The notes beneath the pieces were generated by a model. The model saw only the letters and a list, made by a program, of their open reading frames with translations, made no database searches and was not told the DNA's origin. Positions 1-5,371 of a DNA stretch of 7,147 nucleotides are shown in pieces (position 1 is the stretch's first letter; the number at the start of each line of letters is the position of its first letter). This stretch comes from Thermoplasmata archaeon (GTDB lineage Archaea > Thermoplasmatota > Thermoplasmata > Thermoplasmatales > Thermoplasmataceae). Location: the NCBI GenBank assembly GCA_021850505.1, contig JAJZLW010000025.1:1-7147 (forward strand), in the 5' to 3' direction. The position numbers were made by a program, and so were the translations under genes.

Positions 1-232
1 CCCTTATCTTTGCACCCAGCAGCTCAGTAACAGCTGGATTCAGTTCTTCCGGCTTTCTTGCAAATTTTATACCGCCGGATTTTCCCCTGCCGCCGAGGAG
101 AATTTGCGATTTTACTACAACTGGTTTACTGAAAGGCTTAACTTCACTAATATTCGAAACGACGTACCCACCGGGTATAGGTATCCCATAACTGGCGAAT
201 AGATTCTTTCCCTGATATTCATATAGATTCAA
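1..232 (-). CDS. sucC: Succinate-CoA ligase (ADP-forming) beta subunit, N-terminal part, runs off left edge
   Basis: Only the first 77 codons are present. They read MNLYEYQGKNLFASYGIPIP at the start and contain GGRGKSGGIKFA at about residues 47-58. This is the classic SucC opening (M-N-L-x-E-Y-Q-x-K-x-L-F-x-x-Y-G-x-P) and the Gly-rich nucleotide-binding loop of its ATP-grasp domain. The family converts succinyl-CoA and ADP/Pi to succinate, CoA and ATP in the TCA cycle, in complex with SucD; sucD would be expected just downstream, outside the window. The start is TTG at 232-230. An in-frame TGA lies at 253-251 and no other start codon stands between it and this TTG. An AGGTGA site precedes it by four bases. 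The gene is co-oriented with the thermosome gene but separated from it by about 200 bp and a T-rich tract, so probably a separate unit. ATP-grasp relatives such as AcdB-type acyl-CoA synthetases are less likely given the N-terminal match. Confidence 0.93.
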   Translation of the reverse strand, partial: MNLYEYQGKNLFASYGIPIPGGYVVSNISEVKPFSKPVVVKSQILLGGRGKSGGIKFARKPEELNPAVTELLGAKIR

Positions 233-236
233 TTGC

Positions 237-242
237 TCACCT
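237..242 (-). promoter_or_regulatory. Shine-Dalgarno site deciding the TTG start of sucC
   Basis: On the minus strand AGGTGA lies four bases upstream of the TTG codon. It matches the archaeal anti-SD core (GGAGGTGA). With the in-frame stop just upstream, it settles the start. Confidence 0.75.
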
Positions 243-260
243 GCACGACATCACAGGAAT

Positions 261-270
261 ATTTAATAAA
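261..270 (-). promoter_or_regulatory. Candidate box A (TATA) for sucC
   Basis: The minus strand reads TTTATTAAAT, a reasonable archaeal box A. Its centre is only about 25 bases from the SD, so transcription would have to begin right at or just before the SD. A second candidate, TATATT on the minus strand at 302-297, would give a leader of roughly 40 bases. I cannot choose between them from sequence alone. Confidence 0.35.
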
Positions 271-354
271 CTTCCCAGATGGATATTCTGATATTGAATA
301 TACCTTAATGGATAAAACAGCATTTATTAAAGAATAAGCGGATATATTGGTTTG

Positions 355-376
355 AATAAAGAGAAAAAATAAAAAG
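355..376 (-). terminator. T-rich terminator tract after the thermosome gene
   Basis: Reading the minus strand past the thermosome stop, runs TTTTT, TTTTTT and TTTATT follow each other from about 376 down to 355, starting some 58 bases after the stop codon. Archaeal RNA polymerase stops at such T-tracts without needing a hairpin, and no strong hairpin is seen. It would separate the thermosome transcript from sucC. Confidence 0.55.
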
Positions 377-433
377 TGAAAATGTGGAATTACTGGTTAT
401 CTGATGATAAAGGAGGATTCATCGCAGAATGGA

Positions 434-2086
434 TCAGTATGGAGGCATGCCTCCCATGCCGCCCATTCCACCCATACCGCCTGGCATTCCTCCGCCTGGT
501 GACTCGCCACCACCGGATTTCTTGCTTGCGATGACATCATCGATTCTAAGAATCATCGTAGCAACCTCGAGCGCCCCTTCGAATGCATGCTTCTTCACTT
601 TGAGTGGATCGAAAACACCGCGTTTTATCGAATCGCTAATCTTGTTTCCCTCCACGTCTATGCCGAAGTTCCTGTTTCCTTTTTCATGTTCAGCTTTCAG
701 CTGTATGAGTGTGTTTATTGGATCCATTCCAGCATTTTCTGCGAGCGTTCTGGGTATAACCTCAAGAGCTCTTGCGAAGGCCTCAATGGCAAGCTGTTCC
801 CTGCCTCCGACCTTGTTTGCAAACCCTCTGATCCTCGAAGCAAGTTCGGCCTCAATTGCTCCTCCTCCAGGAAGTACTTTTGCATCCTCTTTGGTTATTG
901 ATACAACCCTTATTGCATCATTAAGGCTTCTCTCTATTTCCGATACAACGTGCTCTGTTGCACCCCTGATAAGAATGCTCACAGCCTTTGGGTTCGCACA
1001 TCCCGTCACGAATGTCATCCTGTCGTCGCCGATCTTCTTTTCCTCTACTTTCTCAGCTTTTCCAAGAGATTTTTCATTAAGATCATCGAGGTTTGTTACT
1101 ATTGTTGCGCCTGTTGCCTTGGCGAGTTTCTCCATGTCACTCTTCTTCACTCTCCTGACAGCGTATATACCTTCTTTTGCAAGGTAATGCTGGGCAAGAT
1201 CATCTATTCCCTTCTGTGACATTAAGACATTGGCCTTGCTCTTCTTGACCTTCTCTACCATCTTCTTGAATGTGTCGGATTCCTGGTCAAGGAACTCATG
1301 TATCTTGGATGGATCGGTTATCTGGACTTTTGCCTCTATTTCAGTCTTCTTGATTTCAAGAGCAGAATCAACAAGCGCAATCTTTGCGTTGTTTACAACA
1401 TTAGGCATCTTAGGATGAACTCTCTCCTTATCTATAACGAGACCGTTGATGAGCTGGGTGTCGTTGACGCTGCCTCCATTCTTCTTGTCAACCTTTATGT
1501 TGGATGAATCCACTGATATTTTACCATTGCGCTCTTCCGCGACAAGATTGACAGCCTTTACAACCAACTCTGAAAGTATGGAATTTGAGAAACCAGCGTT
1601 TTTACCTGAAAGTGAAGTTTCAGCAACCCTGATAAGTGATTTTTCATCGTCTGCCTTGATTGCCAGCTCGTCAAGATATTTTTTAACCTCGTTCATTGCA
1701 AGGCGGTATCCGTTCGTGATTACGGTGGAGTGGACACCCTGTTCAAGCAATGATTCTGCCTGCTTCAGGAATTCGCCAGCAAGCACTACAGCGCTTGTGG
1801 TTCCGTCGCCGACTGAAACATCCTGAGCTTTTGCAACCTCGACTATCATCTTTGCGGTCGGGTGGTCGACATCCATCTCTTTCAGAATGGTGGCTCCGTC
1901 ATTTGATATGACAATGTCTCCTATCGAATCAACCAGCATCTTGTCCATTCCTTTTGGGCCAAGTGTGGTCCTAATTGCATCAGCGATGGCCTTTGCTGCT
2001 TCGATATTTGACTTCTGGGCATTTTTGCCCTGTTCTCTCTGCGTACCCTCTTTTAGTATCAGAATAGGCATTTGACCTGACAACAT
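434..2086 (-). CDS. thsA: Thermosome alpha-type subunit (group II chaperonin)
   Basis: A 550-aa cytosolic ATP-dependent folding chamber subunit; family members are about 540-555 aa, so it is full length. Visible motifs, numbered from the chosen start: TTLGPKG at 40-46, NDGAT at 62-66, the nucleotide-binding GDGTTSA at 93-99 with its catalytic Asp at 94, the second conserved acidic site in [12 protein letters not shown] at about 399-410, [12 protein letters not shown] at about 427-438 and IDDVIASKK near 515-523. The last 27 residues are a Gly/Met tail with repeated GGM ending MPPY, typical of archaeal alpha-type subunits and many bacterial GroELs. The N-terminus aligns with Thermoplasma alpha rather than beta, which I recall as lacking a GGM tail. 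An in-frame GTG at 2098-2096 would add four residues, but it is part of the SD (GAGGTG), so the ATG at 2086 is preferred. The protein probably assembles in eight-membered double rings, perhaps with a beta subunit encoded elsewhere. It is transcribed divergently from the unknown gene at 2381. Confidence 0.97.
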   Translation of the reverse strand: MLSGQMPILILKEGTQREQGKNAQKSNIEAAKAIADAIRTTLGPKGMDKMLVDSIGDIVISNDGATILKEMDVDHPTAKMIVEVAKAQDVSVGDGTTSAVVLAGEFLKQAESLLEQGVHSTVITNGYRLAMNEVKKYLDELAIKADDEKSLIRVAETSLSGKNAGFSNSILSELVVKAVNLVAEERNGKISVDSSNIKVDKKNGGSVNDTQLINGLVIDKERVHPKMPNVVNNAKIALVDSALEIKKTEIEAKVQITDPSKIHEFLDQESDTFKKMVEKVKKSKANVLMSQKGIDDLAQHYLAKEGIYAVRRVKKSDMEKLAKATGATIVTNLDDLNEKSLGKAEKVEEKKIGDDRMTFVTGCANPKAVSILIRGATEHVVSEIERSLNDAIRVVSITKEDAKVLPGGGAIEAELASRIRGFANKVGGREQLAIEAFARALEVIPRTLAENAGMDPINTLIQLKAEHEKGNRNFGIDVEGNKISDSIKRGVFDPLKVKKHAFEGALEVATMILRIDDVIASKKSGGGESPGGGMPGGMGGMGGMGGMPPY

Positions 2087-2095
2087 TTTATTTTG

Positions 2096-2101
2096 CACCT
2101 C
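2096..2101 (-). promoter_or_regulatory. Shine-Dalgarno site that decides the thermosome start
   Basis: GAGGTG on the minus strand lies nine bases before the ATG at 2086. The GTG inside it is the in-frame codon that a longest-ORF call would choose as start. Using that GTG would leave no SD of its own, while the ATG has one at normal spacing and gives the N-terminus expected for the family. Confidence 0.75.
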
Positions 2102-2110
2102 AATTTTGAC

Positions 2111-2122
2111 ACATAAATATGT
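2111..2122. repeat. Small inverted repeat between thermosome box A and start (candidate operator)
   Basis: ACATA-AA-TATGT, two perfect 5-bp arms with a 2-bp spacer. It lies between the box A (2129-2135) and the predicted transcription start near 2106, where archaeal repressors often bind to block polymerase recruitment. The arms are short and AT-rich, so chance is possible. Confidence 0.35.
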
Positions 2123-2128
2123 TCTTCA

Positions 2129-2135
2129 ATATAAA
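2129..2135 (-). promoter_or_regulatory. Box A (TATA) promoter of the thermosome gene
   Basis: The minus strand reads AAATAAAAG-TTTATAT: a good archaeal box A (TTTATAT) preceded by an A-rich stretch suited to a TFB recognition element. A start about 25 bases downstream (near 2106) gives a leader of about 20 bases that includes the SD. A second TTTAAATAA lies slightly upstream at about 2139-2147. Confidence 0.65.
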
Positions 2136-2349
2136 CTTTTATTTAAACAAAGGCGCGATATTAAAAGCAGCAGCAATAAAAGAAAAATCATGGAAAACGG
2201 GAAAATATTGTGAGATATTGCAATGGTAAAAATCACATTTTATGTTTTCGAATGCTGTTAAGATCCGGTAGAATGCCATAGGTTGATGAAAGTTAAATGA
2301 TTAACTGCTCAAGAATTCAACCATCAATAAACCATCAGAATAACAATGA
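2136..2349. other. AT-rich divergent spacer with short repeats, no gene
   Basis: This is the bulk of the 294-bp gap between the divergent thermosome and unknown genes. Only tiny ORFs occur; the longest plus-strand one I noted is a 12-codon frame from 2223 with no SD. Short repeats are visible: ATATTG at 2205-2210 and 2215-2220 (10-bp period), the palindrome ATTGCAAT at 2217-2224, an inverted repeat at 2291-2306, and AACCATCA at 2319-2326 and 2330-2337 (11-bp period). Their helical spacing would suit regulator binding, but they are short. No RNA gene is recognised. Confidence 0.5.
2291..2306. repeat. Inverted repeat AGTTAA-N4-TTAACT
   Basis: Two perfect 6-bp arms separated by ATGA, centred about 82 bp before the start of the unknown gene at 2381. 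It could be an operator or activator site. Nothing further supports it. Confidence 0.3.
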
Positions 2350-2363
2350 AAGTATTCATACTT
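2350..2363. repeat. Inverted repeat AAGTAT-TC-ATACTT over the promoter position of the unknown gene
   Basis: Two perfect 6-bp arms with a 2-bp spacer. The repeat is centred 24 bp before the ATG at 2381, exactly where a box A would sit for a leaderless transcript. No better TATA element or SD is seen for that gene, so this may be a weak box A, an operator covering it, or both. Confidence 0.4.
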
Positions 2364-2380
2364 CCTTATGATTATTGGCT

Positions 2381-3304
2381 ATGATTTTCAACGAGGTTAA
2401 TTCTCTTCTGAACCGGATCTGCTCTATCTCATTCAGGGATGGGGATAAGCTTGTCGTATTATCAGGAGAGCATGATTTCTACGGCGTGGCGAAGCTGAGG
2501 GTAAAGGAAAAGAGCGCTTTTGTTATTACAAATATCCCAAAAAACCAGGATTTATCTGAACCTGCATTGAAAGATATTAGAGACCTGAAACTGAAGGAAA
2601 CGGAAGAATCGTTCCTTGGAAAATGGGACGTAGCAGATCCAGAGACCGTTGAGTTATTCCAGTCGCTGATTTCCATATCTTCTGTGGTTATAGATACAGT
2701 AATTGTGCATGGTGGAAAAAGGACAATAATATTCAGGTATCATGACACTGATCAGCAGAAAGTATCTGCCATTCTCCTTGCTCCAAAGAAATTCTCCATG
2801 TTCCAGGTCAACCTGATGGCTGAAAATGCAGCATTGAAGCATTATAGAGATTTTCTGCCTGAGAATTTCCAGTTGAATTACTATGAATTGACAATGTCAG
2901 TTCCTCCATCTTCGATGGACATAAAGGGGGATTATGTGATAGCGACATTTGGTAATAACTGGTACCGCGAGGTAAAATATCTCCTGAACGACAATATTCA
3001 GGCCGTTTATTACGAAAAAAGCAACCTTATAAGCCGCCCGAAGGAGCTTACGTCGATTTCTGACAGGGACAGAATATATGAGATGACGTTCAGGAATCCC
3101 CTTGTCTCATATGTTTTCGACAAGACCACAGAAAAGCTGGTTGCCATACTTGGTATGCTTCACAGTATGATTGGAAAGAATTTCACTATGGGCATGATTA
3201 TACCCAGCTGCGTAGCAAATGAATTTCATGGCATAATTGCTGAACTTGCAGGCAGTTTTCCTGACTGGAAGATTAATCTCACACATGCATCTGAAATATT
3301 GTAA
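2381..3304 (+). CDS. Protein of unknown function, 307 aa
   Basis: I do not recognise the family. It is an open frame of 308 codons starting ATG (MIFNEVNSLLNRI) and ending TAA at 3302-3304; a TTG two codons upstream (2375) is also in frame. Neither has an SD, so a leaderless message from the ATG is my preference. Composition is that of a soluble mixed alpha/beta protein: alternating short hydrophobic strands (KLVVLSG, SAFVITNI, VVIDTVIVHG, TIIFRYH), charged helices and many aromatic residues. No signal peptide, membrane helix, Cys cluster, P-loop or clear helix-turn-helix is visible. The middle (about 130-190) contains KKFSMFQVNLMAENAALKHY and a YYELTMSVPP strand; the C-terminal third ends in what looks like a small helical segment (SCVANEFHGIIAELAG). 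It is divergent from the thermosome and converges with the ThyX-like gene with no intergenic base. Codon use resembles its neighbours, so it looks like a real lineage-specific gene rather than recent import. Confidence 0.8.
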   Translation: MIFNEVNSLLNRICSISFRDGDKLVVLSGEHDFYGVAKLRVKEKSAFVITNIPKNQDLSEPALKDIRDLKLKETEESFLGKWDVADPETVELFQSLISISSVVIDTVIVHGGKRTIIFRYHDTDQQKVSAILLAPKKFSMFQVNLMAENAALKHYRDFLPENFQLNYYELTMSVPPSSMDIKGDYVIATFGNNWYREVKYLLNDNIQAVYYEKSNLISRPKELTSISDRDRIYEMTFRNPLVSYVFDKTTEKLVAILGMLHSMIGKNFTMGMIIPSCVANEFHGIIAELAGSFPDWKINLTHASEIL

Positions 3305-4843
3305 TCACGCAGTCTTCTTCTCCTTCCTGAATTCTGCAAATATTCTTCCAAGGGGATAATCTGTCTTGTCCACAAACCTGATGATGGTTGACAGATTAGG
3401 GTGCACTGTTTTTATAGAATCGTAGATGGATGCCGATATCTTTCTCAGGTCAAAATGGGCCTGAGGCGTTGAGCGGAGTTCTGTCAGGTAACATGCTTCT
3501 TTCAGATTCATTGATACGTATATGGGATACCTGTATGCGTAAGGGATCACGTATTGAGCAACATCGTATCCATTCTTAACTGAAATTTTTTCCCATACGT
3601 TTGCCGCTCTTTCCATAAGTAATACGTATTCAGTAAGAAGGTTCTCATCGTGCCGGATTGACACTGGTATGTCATATCCACTCTTTGGGTTCAAAAAACC
3701 CCTTATTATCGTCATCATCCTGTGCCTCTGAAGATCCCTAAAGGCACCGTAATTGGTCGAAATCAGGAATTGGTAGACTGGTATCTCAAACTCCCTAGAT
3801 GGTTTGTTCCTTCTGTTCTTTCGCAAAGCACTCTGTTTATTTATGAATGAAATTACATCGTCCCTGTTCTGACCGGTCGATCCGGTTTTGATAGAATATG
3901 CCAAGCCAATCTTCTTCAACTCCTCTTCTTCGCTGTTAAATGAGATTAATTCAACAGTCTCATGTTGATTTGATCGAGGCTCTGGTCTGAATGATTCCCT
4001 TTCTCTTGTATAATCTATGTTTGATCTGCCATAATCAGAAGTTGCTGCATTGATTATCTCAGGGAATTCTGGAAGCAGTTCATTATAGATGTTATCTGCC
4101 AGCTTCCGGGCCTCAGTTAAACCGGTTGCCTTCATTTTTGATACCAGATGGATGAATGCCCTGGCATTGCCAGATATTCCTAAATTTGTAAGTGTTGAGG
4201 CGGGCAGTATATATCTGATGTCATCAAGTGCCCTTGCCCTGATGGCACTGCCATAGGCCTTCTGTGCGAGCTCTTTTTCGTTTCCGGATAGATCTGAATA
4301 GAAGGATTCAGTGGAATCTTTCCTGTTTACGAATGCGCAATTCTCAATTGGATTGGTTTTTTCAAAATAACCTGAAACCTGGCCATAGCATTCTGAATAG
4401 AAGGTGAATAGATCCCTGCAGAGATCATCATATTCTGTTTGCAGGTTTCCGTTTATCCCTGCCCCCTCCGCTGAGAGGTAGAGATATTTGCCATTCACTT
4501 TTTTGTCATATCTCACATATCTGGAGGATTTTTCGATGAAAGAGAGACCAATACGCAGGTCTTCCATCATCTTACTTACAATGTTTGAAACACCCTGCAC
4601 TCCCACCTGCGCAAAAACCAGCTCCGCTACTGACTCATCACCGTAGTCGCTGAAAACGCGCCTGTAGAATTCTGAACCCCTTTCTGAGTTTGCAGCGAAT
4701 TCTTTGTCGTAAACCTCTCTGATGTCCAGTGATGCAGTCCTGCTATAACGCGAAATGAGGGCACCGCGATCGATGCCCCTCTCGGCAGTTATAAGGAAAA
4801 CATTTCTGTCCCGGTTGGAAAATGCTTCCCTCTTTTCGGCCAT
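3305..4843 (-). CDS. Double-domain ThyX-like protein (flavin-dependent thymidylate synthase superfamily, function uncertain)
   Basis: 512 aa, about twice the 215-260 aa of ordinary ThyX, and it reads as two ThyX-like halves. N-terminal half: GDESVAELVFAQV (68-80) matches the ThyX G-H-x-S-x-x-E-H region, then LRIGLSFIEKSSRY (96-109) matches the signature RHRxxSxNExSxRY. Glu104, Ser106, Arg108 and Tyr109 are kept but RHR has become LRI. RYILP (210-214) and NAR (226-228) match the later LP and NAR elements. C-terminal half: YGAFRDLQRHR (365-375) carries an intact RHR, but the following S-x-R-Y element is missing; VIPYAYRYP and NLKEACYLTELRSTPQAHFDLR (446-467) match the ThyX C-terminal dUMP/FAD region. 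True ThyX converts dUMP to dTMP with methylene-tetrahydrofolate, FAD and NADPH as a tetramer with interface active sites. Whether this protein does so is open. Its ATG directly follows the TAA of the DUF35 gene and only a weak purine-rich stretch precedes it, so translation is probably coupled. Confidence 0.8.
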   Translation of the reverse strand: MAEKREAFSNRDRNVFLITAERGIDRGALISRYSRTASLDIREVYDKEFAANSERGSEFYRRVFSDYGDESVAELVFAQVGVQGVSNIVSKMMEDLRIGLSFIEKSSRYVRYDKKVNGKYLYLSAEGAGINGNLQTEYDDLCRDLFTFYSECYGQVSGYFEKTNPIENCAFVNRKDSTESFYSDLSGNEKELAQKAYGSAIRARALDDIRYILPASTLTNLGISGNARAFIHLVSKMKATGLTEARKLADNIYNELLPEFPEIINAATSDYGRSNIDYTRERESFRPEPRSNQHETVELISFNSEEEELKKIGLAYSIKTGSTGQNRDDVISFINKQSALRKNRRNKPSREFEIPVYQFLISTNYGAFRDLQRHRMMTIIRGFLNPKSGYDIPVSIRHDENLLTEYVLLMERAANVWEKISVKNGYDVAQYVIPYAYRYPIYVSMNLKEACYLTELRSTPQAHFDLRKISASIYDSIKTVHPNLSTIIRFVDKTDYPLGRIFAEFRKEKKTA

Positions 4844-5371
4844 TTATCTCTTTTTCTTCCCTTTCTGGTCATTCCTGCCTGAGCCCTTTGCCGGGACAAA
4901 GTAGACATCCGTAGGGCTGAAAGACTGCAGCCGCTTGAATTTTGCAACCACTGGCATGCCGACATACATATCATCCTGGTCTGCACCGATAAGCCTTGCC
5001 ATGAAGAGAGAATCGATACCCTCAAATTCAACCATTATCAAGTTGAATGGCGTCTGTGGAAGGAAAACCTCGCTGCCGAAATAGCATGTTGTATACGAAT
5101 GTATCTTTCCGGTCTTTGGCAATTCTATCCACTCGGTTTCAGCACCGCACATCATACAGTGGGACCTTGGTGTTCCGTATCCGTAACCACACTTTTTGCA
5201 CCTGCTTCCCATCAGCTTCTTCTTCCCAAGTGCCCTGAAGAACTCTGAGTCCTGTGCGAAACTGTGGATGTAATCTATTGAATAGGTTGATTTGACAACA
5301 AGTGGATCTATAGTGTAAACCTCAGTTCCAGACTGGCTCTCTTCCATCTTTGCGTCAGGATTTATCGTCAT
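4844..5371 (-). CDS. DUF35 family protein: zinc ribbon plus OB fold, acyl-CoA enzyme partner
   Basis: 175 aa, slightly longer than the usual 130-150 aa. Layout: a variable acidic N-terminus (1-30); an amphipathic helix region typical of the family (DSEFFRALGKKKLMGSRC, 41-58); a four-Cys zinc ribbon CKKCG...CMMCG with Cys58, Cys61, Cys72 and Cys75; an OB-fold beta barrel (about 80-160, beginning WIELPKTGKIHSYTTC); and a basic tail ending KGKKKR. DUF35 proteins bind thiolase-superfamily enzymes. In archaeal mevalonate synthesis one bridges acetoacetyl-CoA thiolase and HMG-CoA synthase and holds the CoA arm; in steroid catabolism a DUF35 domain supports an Ltp2-type aldolase. The ATG at 5371-5369 overlaps the thiolase TGA by four bases and has an excellent SD, so it is translated with the thiolase-like gene and almost certainly binds its product. 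No HMG-CoA synthase gene is in the window. The extended N-terminus and lysine-rich tail are the unusual parts. Confidence 0.93.
   Translation of the reverse strand: MTINPDAKMEESQSGTEVYTIDPLVVKSTYSIDYIHSFAQDSEFFRALGKKKLMGSRCKKCGYGYGTPRSHCMMCGAETEWIELPKTGKIHSYTTCYFGSEVFLPQTPFNLIMVEFEGIDSLFMARLIGADQDDMYVGMPVVAKFKRLQSFSPTDVYFVPAKGSGRNDQKGKKKR

Noticed and set aside
403..423. GATGA...TCATC hairpin next to the thermosome stop as a terminator
   Set aside because: Only 5-bp arms with an 11-base loop and no T-run directly after it; the T-rich tract at 355-376 is the better terminator.
434..520. GGM repeats at the chaperonin C-terminus considered as a repeat expansion or mobile insertion
   Set aside because: Gly/Met tails are a normal feature of many chaperonins, including archaeal alpha-type subunits.
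429..1187. A 252-codon open frame on the plus strand opposite the thermosome C-terminal half, preceded by GGAGG at 413-417
   Set aside because: It is wholly antisense to a certain gene, its Pro-rich start is simply the complement of the GGM tail, and the SD-like site is 11 bases from the ATG with no box A. The protein has no family resemblance; it is a codon-bias shadow.
1446..1826. Open plus-strand frame of 126 codons opposite the thermosome N-terminal region
   Set aside because: Antisense shadow of a conserved gene, Ser-rich and low in complexity, with no promoter or SD.
2223..2261. Possible 12-codon leader peptide in the thermosome/unknown-gene spacer
   Set aside because: No SD, no run of regulatory codons, no attenuator-like hairpin after it; such tiny frames are expected by chance.
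4789..5031. Minus-strand 80-codon frame spanning the DUF35/ThyX-like junction
   Set aside because: Out of frame with both genes, no SD, and Ser/Arg-rich composition typical of an off-frame reading.
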